Positions 43,244 through 53,650 of a stretch of DNA of 64,000 nucleotides are shown in pieces. Under the pieces are notes generated by a model. It was not told where the DNA came from, did not search any database, and saw only the letters and a program-made list of their open reading frames with translations. The stretch comes from Rachicladosporium sp. CCFEE 5018 (Eukaryota > Ascomycota > Dothideomycetes > Cladosporiales > Cladosporiaceae): contig KZ111168.1 of the NCBI GenBank assembly GCA_002077045.2, positions 262,122-326,121 of the forward strand. The letters run 5' to 3'. Both the position numbers and the translations under genes were made by a program. Numbering within the stretch: position 1 is the stretch's first letter; each line of letters starts with the position of its first letter.

Positions 43244-44047
43244 TCCACTACCTCACTACGACGCCCGAGCAGGTGACCAGGACGTACATGGAGTTTATCT
43301 ATGCGACTTACCCCGGTGGGTCATTCGACACGAGGCCATTGAATTTCAGCGATGTCACCGCCACGCTGAGTATCAGGATGTATCTTCTCGAGAAGATCTT
43401 TGCGACTTTCCCGCAGAGGAAGTTTGTTCTCGTGGCAGACACGAGTAACAGCGATGGTAAGTACACTCCTACGTCATGTCGTTGAATTCTGCTGACTTCG
43501 GTGACTTTTAGTGATGGTTCGTACCCTCCGCCACCATATGCACCCCCTCCCCCTCCCCTGACAGCGATACTGACACCCGGCGAGCGCGATTATCCCAAGC
43601 TTGCTCACGAGCATCCGGAGCAAGTACAGTGTATCTTCCTTCGCAACACGTCGGCGACAGACCCAGGAGACAAGTGAGTAACGTATCTGCCAAGAAATGC
43701 CAAGGTCCACCCAGAACAGTGCCACATACTGACAACACACCCCCTGCAGATTCCCTTACGACACCAGCGGCTTCGAAGGGCTCAATCAAAAGAGCTACAT
43801 GTTCTTCCTAAACACCGACGATCTCACCGGCCTTGACATTGAGGGCGGCAACTGCTATAACACCTCTATCCCCCAGAACTTAACCTTCGGCTACCAGGGT
43901 CTGCCCTTTGGCATCGGCAACGACGCACCAGTGAACGGCAGCGCCAACGGCACAGTCAAGGGCGCCGCAGGGAAAATATCTGGCGGATCGAGCTGGACGT
44001 GGCTGGGTGCTGTGGCAGTCGGGGCTGTGGTGTCGGGACTGCTTTAG
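43244..44047 (+). CDS. Secreted APP1-domain (DUF2183) protein, 5' end missing in gap
   Basis: The C-terminal part of a phosphatidate-phosphatase APP1 catalytic-domain protein. Readable exons are 43244-43456, a 5-nt microexon 43512-43516, 43585-43673 and 43750-44047. Spliced, they give FPQRKFVLVADTSNSD|VM|RDYPKLAHEHPEQ and then QCIFLRNTSATDPGDKFPYD, the usual end of this domain. The catalytic DxDxT is not visible and would lie upstream in the gap. The C-terminus has N-glycosylation sites (NGS, NGT, NTS, NLT) and a GPI-type tail SWTWLGAVAVGAVVSGLL, indicating a surface-anchored enzyme. Microexon support: both flanking introns (55 and 68 nt) have CTGAC branch sites 10-20 nt before their AG. A simpler one-intron splice to 43565 is possible but would leave the branch site too close. 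Confidence 0.78.
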
Positions 44048-44936
44048 GGAATCAGCTTAGGCTTGGCGCTGGGATTCGTGTGTGTCCTTTTGCATCGGTG
44101 CGAGCTCAGACGCGTATCGTCGTCCACGGACAATTGATGTACATAGCTGGGCTCATGGGCTCGAGTATTGTGATTTTCGCCTGCATCGCTCCAGGTGGTC
44201 TGGACATAACCCACTTCAGCTAAAGTATGGAGATACTTGTGCTTCCGTCGTTCGATATTCGCAGGAGAGGGTAGACTTGCAACAGTCTTTGCTCTGGGTA
44301 ATGTGCTTGTCAAAGAATTGGACTATATCGCGCGCTACTGCCACAGGCCAGCTCATGACACCGGTCGTCTCGCAGCGAGAATGGCGTCCGTGACTGCATT
44401 GACTTCCCGTGGCAGTGTACGCAATGATTGGATCTACGGTTACATGTACATCGGCTCTTGTGCGAGTGTATTACACTATTGGAAATGGGATGGTGCGTCA
44501 CGCTTGTTTTTGAAGGTGATCCGGCCTGTGCGACGAACATCACTACAAAGCGATAGACTTTGCCTGACTCGCATACTACACTGCACTGCGTATGGTATGT
44601 CAGCGATGTCTCACGGTCAGATGTGTTGCTTTGTGATCACTGGCATGAAGCATGTCCAGCAGACCCCGTGGAGGCACGCGCAGATGAAGTGCCAAGGCTA
44701 GACTGTCGTCAGCACATATACCTCCACTCCCGCTCGACAACCCAGCAAAGCTACTCCGCAGCAAAGATCGCACACTGCCGCCGTATTCCGTGATCGTAGT
44801 CTCGGTGACATTTCCCATCGCATACCGCTGCTACGAGGCGCCTCACCGCGCCCAGAGCTTCCTCTTCCGCGTACACCGAGTTGCTTCACTGAACATCCCC
44901 TAGAGTCCTTGTCATTAGCTTGGGCTGTGGTACAGC
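44048..44936. other. Intergenic region, no gene seen
   Basis: 889 bp containing only short overlapping frames (the longest 154 codons at 44237-44701) without domains or consistent coding composition. Probably the promoter of the following gene plus the 3' UTR of the previous one. Confidence 0.4.
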
Positions 44937-46328
44937 ATGGATCAAGTCCGCGATCGCGGGCGTGGCATGCGTCGCGGTAGGTCGCGCGAGCTGCTTTTCA
45001 AGCTGCTACCGGGGAACAAGTCCAGGACTCAGCTCAATGCGGAGGATCGCAGTAGCGGAGGCGTAACAACCAGACGCGGACGCTCTCGTAGCGCTGGTAG
45101 TCGCCTGAGCCAACTCGTGCACAACGTCTCGACTCTCGACTTTGGTGGTCTGTTCGCTACCAGTGAAACGGCGGCTCCAGCGCAGACATTCGAAGAGTCC
45201 TCCACTGCTCCGGTCTTGGCACCGATAGTCATAGCCGGCCCGAGTCTGGATGCCAATGTCCGCCACGTTGAGGCTCAACACCCGGCGCAGTGGCCTGGCG
45301 TGGAATCCCGGGGAAAAGTCCAACTAATGTCCATTGATGCGGAACTTATGCAGGAAGTGAAGAAGAGACGAAGCGTCCTGGCGACGACCGAGAGCGGTGG
45401 ATCTATTATAGCAGATATTGATGCGGCTCTCACTAGAGTGGTCGGTCCAGGCATGAGCACTCGGCAGAATGGCAGCGCGGTGAGGTCGAGTAGGTTTAGG
45501 GATACAAGACCAAGATCGATCGCGCAGGTGCTTGCGGAAAGTGAGACTATGGTCACAGCTCGAGAGTCTCGTCCGGTTTTTCTAGCGGACAATTCGCATG
45601 GTCCAATGATGGAGGACCCTGTTGGAGTGTTACAGGTTCGCCCCGCTGGTCCCTGCAACCTCGTCTTCACCTTGCAGACCGAGCTATCGATTGTAAGACG
45701 GGAGCATAGGGCACAGAAGAATGAGTTGACGAGCCGCATCTTGGGACTGCAGTCGTTGCTTGGGGCTTCTTACCGGTGCAGCGCCAGAGCAGAAGCTAAG
45801 GCTACCGAGCTGACGACTGCCGTGGAGAAGCTGACTGCCAAGTTGAGCGCACAAGACAGCAAGACAGAAGATATGGAGAAACTGCTGGTAGAAGCTGGAC
45901 TTGTAGCGGAGAGAAGTGATAGTAAAGTCAAGACACGAAGAAAGTCGATCAACAGGCTAACTCGGAAAGAGACAGATCAAGAAGTGGTGTCTGAGCAGCG
46001 TCTGGGCTTCGCCGATATGGCTTAGACTTGGACACATACCACTAGTGTTGTAAAGGTAGCGGGGAATAACAACGAGGCTGCGGTAGAAGTAGCGCCAAGC
46101 GAGAGACCTGACAGTGCAAACTCAGGCGATTCGGAAGCTACCGTCGTCGAGGCTGTCAGCGATGAGCCAGCCACAGGAGAGCATCTCAAGGTCGTCCAGG
46201 CCCCAGTAGCCATCCCGGACAGCAACGAGAACGCCGCGATCGAGAAGTGGAAGCAAGAGGAACTCGAGCTTGCCATCTTGGGCCTGGTCTACGCAACGGA
46301 CGACTGCCATTCAGCACTGCGAATGTGA
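44937..46328 (+). CDS. Hypothetical Arg/Ser-rich coiled-coil protein with internal TAG
   Basis: The uninterrupted frame is 44937-46025 (362 residues). The N-terminus is basic with repeated RRGRSR motifs; a disordered middle carries a basic RSSRFRDTRPRS stretch, and residues about 255-335 form a probable coiled coil (ELTSRILGLQSLL, TTAVEKLTAKLSAQ). After the TAG at 46023-46025 the same frame stays open for 100 more codons to TGA at 46326-46328. That stretch reads like protein (acidic, then IEKWKQEELELAILGLVYA). A 57-nt intron GTCTGA...CACTAG could remove the TAG in frame, but its donor is weak. Otherwise the TAG is a recent nonsense change or read-through. I do not recognise the family. Confidence 0.6.
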
Positions 46329-46874
46329 TGACTGTGATGTGAAGCTGCTTGAAGTGATGGAGGTCAAGAAGAGTGAGGTTCTGAGATGAAACGCGGCTCT
46401 CGCTCCTGCCCCACAAGTCGATGCGGGCACGCGGCGGGAATGCGGCAGGGGTATGCAAGCAAAGCTTGGGCCATGTTCAAGCTGTACTTAAGACCAATGT
46501 GAACGCCGACTTCTAGTCGCGATTGATTTAGGTCGCATAACGAAGAACACCTCATACAAACACTTTCTTGGCATATAAAGCTCAACACAACATCAACGCG
46601 AACTGAGCCTGCCTCGACTATCCCCTCTTGCATCGACCTGGCCATCATTGCATCCCTGACGCGATCCAAACAACCCCGGCACCCTGTGGTCCAGCTTCGA
46701 GACAACACCGTTACCGCCACGTGATCATTCGCGCTATCACGAGAAAGCCTTCAAAGATCCAGATCAGGCAATTGCAGGCCTTGGGATCGACTCAGCCCCC
46801 AACAATAAGCTCTTAGTGAGCATGTCCAGGCCACAAACAGCCACTTCCCTGACCTCACCTCTCACATCACCCCG
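46329..46874. other. FCP1 upstream region
   Basis: 546 bp with no convincing coding frame. A TATAAAG is present at 46576-46582. Probably the FCP1 promoter and 5' UTR. Confidence 0.4.
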
Positions 46875-49430
46875 ATGCGCCTCTTCACCACCGCAAACCT
46901 ACGCTATCCAATCACGGTAACGCGTCTGCGTCGCAAGCCGGGTGATGCTCTCGAACAGAACCAAGCGCTATTCAGCTATCAGTACAGACTGCAGGTCACC
47001 GAAGGTACTCGCGACGACCCCGATAGCGAGGAGCTAGTCGAACGCTCCTTCTACTCCGACTTTACGTCCGAGCTCGAAGGCACAGTCTCCACATTGCATA
47101 TCAAGGAGGGAGACGTCATTACAAAGAGGGCTTTGGTAGCGGATATCGAGGAGGCTTGCACGCACAGCACGCAGTATGGCGGCATCTGCGTCAACTGCGG
47201 CAAGAACATGGATGAGGTGAACTTCAATACTTCGATCAGAGGCACTGATCGCGCGACAGTAAATACCACCCATGCCAATACTGCGCTGTTGATGAGTCAG
47301 GATGAGGCTGGGCGGGCGGATGAGGAGGCAAGGAGGAGGCTGCTGGAGGCGAGAAAGCTGACACTAGTGGTGGATCTGGATCAGACTGTTATACAGGCTT
47401 GCGTGGAGAAAACGCTGGCAGCGTGGAAGAATGATCCGAGTAATCCGAATTATGAGGCGCTACAGGAGGTGCGGACCTTTGACCTTGTGCAGGGCAACCA
47501 ACTGGTACCGTACTATCTCAAGCTGAGGCCGGGATTGGAGACGTTCCTGCGGGAGATGTCGGAGCTGTACGAGATGCACATTTACACCATGGCGACGAGG
47601 GACTACGCGCTGAACGTAGCGAGGATCATCGACCCAGATCAGAAGGTCTTCGCTGATCGCATACTGTCAAGAGATGAGAGTGGCAGCATGAACGCAAAGT
47701 TCCTGAAGCGCTTGTTCCCAGTGAACACCAAGATGGTGCTGGTGATCGACGATCGAGGCGATGTTTGGCAATGGACGCCAAACCTGCTCAAAGTCAAGGC
47801 ATATGACTTCTTTGTGGGAATTGGTGATATCAACAGCGCTTTCTTGCCGAAGAGACAGGAGCTGGATGCTGCGCCAGTGCCCAAAACTGCCAAGCACCAT
47901 TCGAGTGATGAGTCTCGGCAGATCGCTGAGGATGCCAAGACAGTCGGCGAAGGTGATGGCGACAAGGCAAGCGCTGAGACCAAGACTAACGGCACAGTCT
48001 CAGCCGTCGACCACATGGTTTCCATGGCCGGCTCTCAAGATCAAGAGACGATGCAAGAGAAGATCGAACAGCAAAGCCAGGACCTCGAATCCCAGATCGC
48101 CGAATCGCCTCTCCTGCAAAAACAAAAGATTCTTGACGCTGCCGACTCCGAAGCCGAACCCTCCCCCGCAGCCTCAGCAGCAGCTGAACTACTCGCCCCG
48201 AACGGCGATCACAAACCCGACACTCCACCCCAAGACACACCCAAGTATCGCCACAATCTCCTCCAAGATGATGACACAGAGCAAGCATACCTTGCCACCC
48301 TCGGCCAACGCCTTAGAGAAGTTCACACGGCGTTCTTCACTTCCTACGACGCCGCCCTCCCGGCTTCAGAGACCGGCCGTATCGCCGCTCTCCGCCCAGA
48401 CGTCTCATCTCGCAAGCCGGCCCTGCCAGACCTCTCCGCAATCCCAGACGCGGCGCACATCATGGCCTCTCTTCGCCACCGCGTACTAGCAGGCGTGCAT
48501 CTAGTCTTCTCCGGCGTCGTACCCCTAGGCGTGAACATCCACAACCACGACACAGTCATCTGGGCCAAGACCTTCGGCGCGACAGTGAGCGAAAGCGTGA
48601 GTAAGAAAACAACCCACGTCATCGCCAGTCCTGAGCGACGGACAGCCAAAGTCCGCCAAGCTGCCAAGCGCGGCGGTAGAGTAGCGATCGTGAGCGTGCA
48701 GTGGCTATTCAAATGCTTCATGCACTGGCGTCGCGTTTCCGAGGACGCTTACAGAATTCACACAGACGCCACAGTGAATGGCACAGCAGACCTGCCCAAC
48801 AGCTTCGACGGCCGCGGCGTCCTGCTTTCCTCCTCCGACGAGTCTGATGTACTCACGGAGCCGGAGACGGAGACCGAAACCCCTGCTAACGGCACTGCCA
48901 CCAAGCCCTCCTCAAACCTGGCGATCGATACAGACTGGACAGAACTCGAAACCCACCGCCCGTCCCTCGATCGTGCAGACAGCAGTTCCACACTAACCGA
49001 AGCGCCGGAAGATTGGGGCAGTATTGACGACGAACTCAACGAGTTCCTCGGTAGTGACGCGGATGATAGCGAGACGGAAAGTGTGCTTTCCATCCGCAGT
49101 GCCGACTCTCCGCCAAGCAGCTCCAAGAAACGCAAGCGAGGCGAGGGGGAGGCGGATCCGGATGGTGATGGCGGGGTTGCGGTTGAGGGGGACGAGGAAG
49201 AGGGAAGCAGACTGCAGAAACGGAAGAAAGAGGGACTTGAGCGGACTAGTAGTTTGACGCAGGTTGCTTCTGCTGCTGGGGCTGGGGAGTCGACACCCAG
49301 TCCAGGCGTTGACCCCGGAGGTGGTGAGGCCGAAGAAGAGGAGGAGCTGGAAGGGGACGATGAGTTAGAAGGGGACGATGAGTTGGAGGCTGCGCTTGCG
49401 GCGGAGTTGGATGCGCTGGAAGATGAGTAG
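46875..49430 (+). CDS. FCP1: RNA polymerase II CTD phosphatase Fcp1
   Basis: An 851-residue intronless gene for the TFIIF-associated phosphatase that dephosphorylates the Pol II C-terminal domain. Seen in order: a biotinyl-like N-terminal segment (SELEGTVSTLHIKEGDVI), a Cys-pair element CTHSTQYGGICVNCGKNMDE, the FCP homology domain with catalytic VVDLDQTVIQA near residue 170 and the later motifs YTMATRDYA and VLVIDDRGDVWQW, a disordered linker, and a BRCT domain at about 540-640 (HLVFSGVVPLG..TTHVIASP..VSVQWLFKCF). The C-terminus is strongly acidic with repeated Glu/Asp/Leu, where Fcp1 proteins bind TFIIF. The linker's downstream DNA shows third-base C preference like its neighbours. All catalytic residues are present. 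Confidence 0.96.
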   Translation: MRLFTTANLRYPITVTRLRRKPGDALEQNQALFSYQYRLQVTEGTRDDPDSEELVERSFYSDFTSELEGTVSTLHIKEGDVITKRALVADIEEACTHSTQYGGICVNCGKNMDEVNFNTSIRGTDRATVNTTHANTALLMSQDEAGRADEEARRRLLEARKLTLVVDLDQTVIQACVEKTLAAWKNDPSNPNYEALQEVRTFDLVQGNQLVPYYLKLRPGLETFLREMSELYEMHIYTMATRDYALNVARIIDPDQKVFADRILSRDESGSMNAKFLKRLFPVNTKMVLVIDDRGDVWQWTPNLLKVKAYDFFVGIGDINSAFLPKRQELDAAPVPKTAKHHSSDESRQIAEDAKTVGEGDGDKASAETKTNGTVSAVDHMVSMAGSQDQETMQEKIEQQSQDLESQIAESPLLQKQKILDAADSEAEPSPAASAAAELLAPNGDHKPDTPPQDTPKYRHNLLQDDDTEQAYLATLGQRLREVHTAFFTSYDAALPASETGRIAALRPDVSSRKPALPDLSAIPDAAHIMASLRHRVLAGVHLVFSGVVPLGVNIHNHDTVIWAKTFGATVSESVSKKTTHVIASPERRTAKVRQAAKRGGRVAIVSVQWLFKCFMHWRRVSEDAYRIHTDATVNGTADLPNSFDGRGVLLSSSDESDVLTEPETETETPANGTATKPSSNLAIDTDWTELETHRPSLDRADSSSTLTEAPEDWGSIDDELNEFLGSDADDSETESVLSIRSADSPPSSSKKRKRGEGEADPDGDGGVAVEGDEEEGSRLQKRKKEGLERTSSLTQVASAAGAGESTPSPGVDPGGGEAEEEEELEGDDELEGDDELEAALAAELDALEDE

Positions 49431-49478
49431 ATGTTGGTAGAACTACACATTCTCGCTCTGCTGAGCAGCCACGACACT

Positions 49479-52049
49479 CTAGTCGCTGTCACTCATCATA
49501 TTATCATCTCTACCCTTCGTGCCCACGCCCGCAGCAGCCTCAGCGAGAGCCTGCACAGCGTACTCAGCACCCTCCTCAATAACCCTCCTCTCTTTCTTCC
49601 CATTCGCCAGCGCCGCCTGGGCTGTGTACGTCTCCAAGAAATACCTCAATCCTTGCACCAGTCCTTGCGCCGAGCCAGCAGCCCCGAAAACACCCTTTAA
49701 CGTCCCCTCAAATCCCACACTACCGCTCTTCTTCCCCGCTGCGTGGCTCTGTAGCAGTATGGTGGTTAGTAAGACTTCGACAAACATCTGCGTCCCATGA
49801 CCCCTGAGATACATCAGATTCAGCACTCTCAAGGCCGCGATACTCAGCCCGCTACCCGCGCCGGCGCCAGAGTCAGCTATAAGCGAGCCGAAGAACTTTC
49901 CCAGCGCCACGATCTGCGGCACCGCCATATCGCCTCCCTCGTCATCTGCAGGATTATCTTGCCCTTCCACCCCATTGCCAAGCCGGCGGAAAATGTCCCA
50001 GAGTTGATACTGGAATGCTTTTCGCAGGGGGCGGTCGGCGCAGAAACGGCGCGCAACGACGGTGTAGTAGGGATTGTAGACTGCTTCTGCTTCGCAGCAA
50101 TGTAGCAGCACGCGAGGGATCTCGAGTTGCTGTTTGTTCTTTAGGTGCAGTTTTAGCAGCCGCGTGTGCGCTTCTTGCGCGTCAGAGGAGGACAGCAGGG
50201 CAATGAAGATCGCTTTGCGGACGGATGTGTTCATTCCCTGCGCTTTGGCGAGACGGGTAAGGGAGACGGAGTTGGGCGTCTCGGATTCGTAGCCGTTGTC
50301 CACGGGTTGGCTTGATGCTTTACTTGGGTTAGAGGCGAGTTTAGCGGGGTCGTGGTAAGAGGCGCCGATGAGCCACCATTTGCCTTTCTTAGAGGTGTCG
50401 CGGATATCCGCTAGACTTATACTCAAGGGCTCTGTAGCGGCGCGTGTAGAGCGCGTGTTCAGTGAGCCAAGGGTGCGTTTCATGCGCGTTATGTGTTCGG
50501 CTGTGACGGCTGAGGCGAGGACACCGGTTTTCATGCGGTTGTTCTTGAGATTGTTGATTGTTTCGATCATGAACTTTGTGCGGACTGGGAGATTTGCTTC
50601 TCCTCCTAATGCTGAGACAGAGCGCTGCAGGATGAGCACGATGTCTTTGAGGGACGTAGGGTCGTCTGAGCGCAGCTGCGTGCCTGAGGTGCGGATCATG
50701 CGGAGGAGGAGCTCGGTGTTGGCCTCGGAGAGGGTGGTGAGGAAGACGCGGATGTAGTCGAAGATTACGATGCTGCTTGTCATCTGGAGGGTGTAGAGGT
50801 TTGAGAGGAAGCCGATCAAATTCAGCGTACGCTTGCCTTCCTCATCGTCACGGGACTTGTCGATCTCGAGGACGATCTGCTCGAGGAGCTGTGCGCCGAA
50901 GTCGACGCCGATGACTTTGAACAGTGCAGTGGCGAAGCCTGCGTGAAGGATGAGGAACGTCTCGCTGAGTATGGAAGGATCGGTGGCGAGGCCGATCAGG
51001 AGCTCGATAAGTGTAGTAGTCACGTGCTGTCGTGCGTTCTTCTCGTAGATCTCCTCGACCGACTGCAAAATTGATAGGATGTTCGCCTCGGACAATCGAT
51101 TGAGGAGGCCTTGCAGCTGTCGCTTCAGCTGGCGAAGAAGCTCGTCGTCCGAGGCAGCGGCTTTTCGTAGAGATGGCGGTATGTACTTGCCTGCGGGTAC
51201 GACGTCTTTCGTGACGGGTGCGACATATGGATTCTCTCGCACGCGCTTCACAGGTGGCGCAGGCTCATCGTCGGCTCCCGAGTCATCAAAGTCATCAGAG
51301 TCAACCTCGTCATCTGAGAACGGGTTCTCTACATCACCGTCGCCGTCCTCGGAAGCTTCGTCCTCGTCATTGCTCGAGAACCCAAACGTATCTGCATCGC
51401 TCTCCTTCTGCACGTCAATCACCTGAGGTAGTGCGGATGTAGGTGCAGCTTTTGCGCGCTTCTTCTGCAGCCACTCATCGTCCTCAGGTCGCTTTCGCTT
51501 TCCGCCTGGGGCACCTTCAATCTCACTATCACCGTCCGAGCCAGTTACGAGCCAATCAAGTTCATCATCTCCGACCTTCTTCGACTGCTTGCCCTTCATG
51601 CCCAGCTTCCTCTCCAGTGCAGCGATTTCGGCATCGTCCTCCTCAAGCTTCGATCGCACTGCACGTGATACTGCCGGTACAGATGGCACATCGTCTTTTG
51701 AGTCCGAGTCATCATCTTCTGACTCTACGGCCTCTGCTGATATAGGCGCCCGTTTCTTCAAGATTGACTTGACCGGCTTTGCGTCCTTCTTGGGCTGCAC
51801 AGATCGCAGGACTGCAACATCACTGCTGCTGTCATGGTCCACGCGAGCCGAGTGTTCGAGCCCCTGCGGCCGGCGACCTTGCCTTGCCCTCTGTGCCGCA
51901 CTCAGCGGTGCTCTGCCCTTCCTTGACTGCCGCTCTGCTTTCCGACGGTCCTTTCTCGATACGTCCTGCTTGCGCTTTGACACCCCACCGTCTTGGACCT
52001 TGTCTAGTAGTGCGGCAGGCAGCTTTGGCCCTCGATTTTGGCGACTCAT
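49479..52049 (-). CDS. SGD1: Nucleolar MIF4G/MA3 protein Sgd1 (NOM1)
   Basis: An 856-residue intronless protein with the layout of Sgd1/NOM1, an essential nucleolar factor for small-subunit rRNA processing that works with DEAD-box helicases. The basic N-terminus (SRKDRRKAERQSRKGR) and a disordered acidic region precede the MIF4G domain (about residues 295-500, beginning ELLRQLKRQLQGLLNRLSEA) and the MA3 domain (about 595-720, VRKAIFIALLSSSDAQEAHTRLLKL). The C-terminal helical region is typical. Its stop lies 48 nt from that of FCP1 (convergent), and it is divergent from SRP14 across only 210 bp. Confidence 0.94.
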   Translation of the reverse strand: MSRQNRGPKLPAALLDKVQDGGVSKRKQDVSRKDRRKAERQSRKGRAPLSAAQRARQGRRPQGLEHSARVDHDSSSDVAVLRSVQPKKDAKPVKSILKKRAPISAEAVESEDDDSDSKDDVPSVPAVSRAVRSKLEEDDAEIAALERKLGMKGKQSKKVGDDELDWLVTGSDGDSEIEGAPGGKRKRPEDDEWLQKKRAKAAPTSALPQVIDVQKESDADTFGFSSNDEDEASEDGDGDVENPFSDDEVDSDDFDDSGADDEPAPPVKRVRENPYVAPVTKDVVPAGKYIPPSLRKAAASDDELLRQLKRQLQGLLNRLSEANILSILQSVEEIYEKNARQHVTTTLIELLIGLATDPSILSETFLILHAGFATALFKVIGVDFGAQLLEQIVLEIDKSRDDEEGKRTLNLIGFLSNLYTLQMTSSIVIFDYIRVFLTTLSEANTELLLRMIRTSGTQLRSDDPTSLKDIVLILQRSVSALGGEANLPVRTKFMIETINNLKNNRMKTGVLASAVTAEHITRMKRTLGSLNTRSTRAATEPLSISLADIRDTSKKGKWWLIGASYHDPAKLASNPSKASSQPVDNGYESETPNSVSLTRLAKAQGMNTSVRKAIFIALLSSSDAQEAHTRLLKLHLKNKQQLEIPRVLLHCCEAEAVYNPYYTVVARRFCADRPLRKAFQYQLWDIFRRLGNGVEGQDNPADDEGGDMAVPQIVALGKFFGSLIADSGAGAGSGLSIAALRVLNLMYLRGHGTQMFVEVLLTTILLQSHAAGKKSGSVGFEGTLKGVFGAAGSAQGLVQGLRYFLETYTAQAALANGKKERRVIEEGAEYAVQALAEAAAGVGTKGRDDNMMSDSD

Positions 52050-52259
52050 GCTAGCTTAAGTTCAAGGACGGGTCTTGCAATCCGGCACCATGACATTTTC
52101 CTCAATGTTTAGGTAAGCTGATCTACATCAGATAGGGCCCGGGGCGAATGTGGAACCGAGAGTCTATCGCTACCCCACCCTGAGGACGCCCGCAGGACAG
52201 ATAATTGAATCGTACCCATTGAGATTAATCACCACGGCTGGAACGGCACTTGCGACGAC
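52050..52259. promoter_or_regulatory. Compact bidirectional promoter, SGD1 / SRP14
   Basis: Only 210 bp separate the SGD1 and SRP14 start codons, so the two probably share control sequences. I cannot assign specific factor sites. Confidence 0.5.
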
Positions 52260-52780
52260 ATGGCGGCCGGACACATCAGTAATGGCGAGGTAACTGAACA
52301 GCTTATCATCTTACTATTTGCCGCTTCACATACTAAAATGCGATCAGTTCTTCACGCAACTTGCCTCGCTCATAGAAAAGACACAGAAGAAAGGCCATGG
52401 ATCAGTCCATCTTACGCAGAAACGACGCAAGTCGCCCTGCAGTCCCGCTCCCAGGTTCGCTTGGCTGACCGTATCTCGTAGTCTCATACGAAAGCACACC
52501 CGCTCCTTCGAAGGACGATCCCCTCGCCGACCTGAACCCCGCAGCATCCCTACCCATACTCGTCCGAGTCTCAGACGGCAACACACAATCGAAAGACCGA
52601 GTCAAGAACAAAGACCACATCAAGTTCGCAACCGTCGTGCAGCCGGATGAGCTGGAGACATTCTTCACGAGGTATGCGGAGGTGTGCAAGGTCGGCATGC
52701 AGAGTCTAAGGAAGAGGGACAGAAGCAAGAGGAAGAAGACGAAGAAGGGAGGGCCAAAAGGGACTGAGGTGAAGGGCTGA
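52260..52780 (+). CDS. SRP14: Signal recognition particle subunit SRP14
   Basis: Three exons, 52260-52289, 52348-52426 and 52482-52780, give 135 residues. The spliced protein reads NGE|FFTQLASLIEKTQKKGHGSVHLTQKR|LSYES, matching the SRP14 N-terminal alpha-beta fold (FFxxL, GSVxLTxKR). ILVRVSDG, KIKFATVV-like (HIKFATVVQPDELETFFTRYAEV) and a very basic C-terminal tail follow. SRP14 forms the Alu domain of the particle and contributes to elongation arrest. The second intron has a non-canonical GC donor (GCAAGT at 52427) with a good GGCTGACC branch site and GTAG acceptor; no GT donor nearby maintains the frame. Confidence 0.93.
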
Positions 52781-53650
52781 GATTACAAAGACGACTTTAT
52801 CTGCTGTGGGTATGAGAGCGACCTACGAGAGCATGCCAGGAGATCACTCACGACGCAGAGTACGCCAGACTCTGTCTGCTGGAGGAACGGCGTGCACGGA
52901 ATTGATACAGGATGTGCCGGCGAGTGACACGTAATGGCGCCATCAATTGCATGAGACTCAATCCTGATGGCTTCGCGCCAGCGCGATCAGCTGTTCCCCA
53001 AGGCTTCGGCTCGTTCAAGAATTTAAGTTACGAACCGAGACCGAGCATGGGAGACTCGAGGTTATTTGAAAGGCATCGATCAGGTGATGGTGTTTGGCAA
53101 CTTTGTCGACATAAGAACCCGCATGCTGAAACCGTAAGGTGACATAGCTTTTACGGTCAACTTGCCGACATAGCATACATAACAGTTACTGGTGCGTTGT
53201 ACATCCACTGTGGGCTTCGTCAACCTCACCCTACGTTCATGCTCAATTCACAGTTTTCGCAATAATCACAACACCATCACTCACTTCCAACACCAGCACT
53301 CACCTTCACACTTCAGGATCGACAATCCACATCGGGAAATCCGGTCCTCGGTACACCTACCTCCGCAGAGCAGCCCAGATTCCCCCATCATTATGGTGGC
53401 AGCTTACGCGTGTCTCATCGCAACGTCAGCCATCACCAAAACCCAATGGCACAGCTCCCGATGATCACAGCACCAAGCATATCGGCTAGAGCTGGCGCGG
53501 GGAAGGCCCGGGGAAGGTATACCACAGCTATAGGTGTGGTGCTCGCGGTAACAATATCGCGATTATGCAGCACTATATATCTTTCCGTTCCTCGCTTTCC
53601 TGCCCTATATCGTAGCCGCTGCAGGCTTGGGCATTCTTGCATGTCCCACT
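52781..53650. other. Intergenic region upstream of the monooxygenase
   Basis: 870 bp without a supported gene. Short frames of up to about 93 codons lack domains, and CA/CT-rich stretches at 53220-53400 look like promoter and 5' UTR. Confidence 0.4.

Noticed and set aside
44237..44701. 154-codon ORF between the APP1-domain gene and the coiled-coil gene
   Set aside because: No domain and mixed, Cys/His/Trp-rich random composition; no splice context.
53627..53650. Upstream extension of the monooxygenase start
   Set aside because: It would need a TTG start; the ATG at 53651 is in frame and precedes the family homology.
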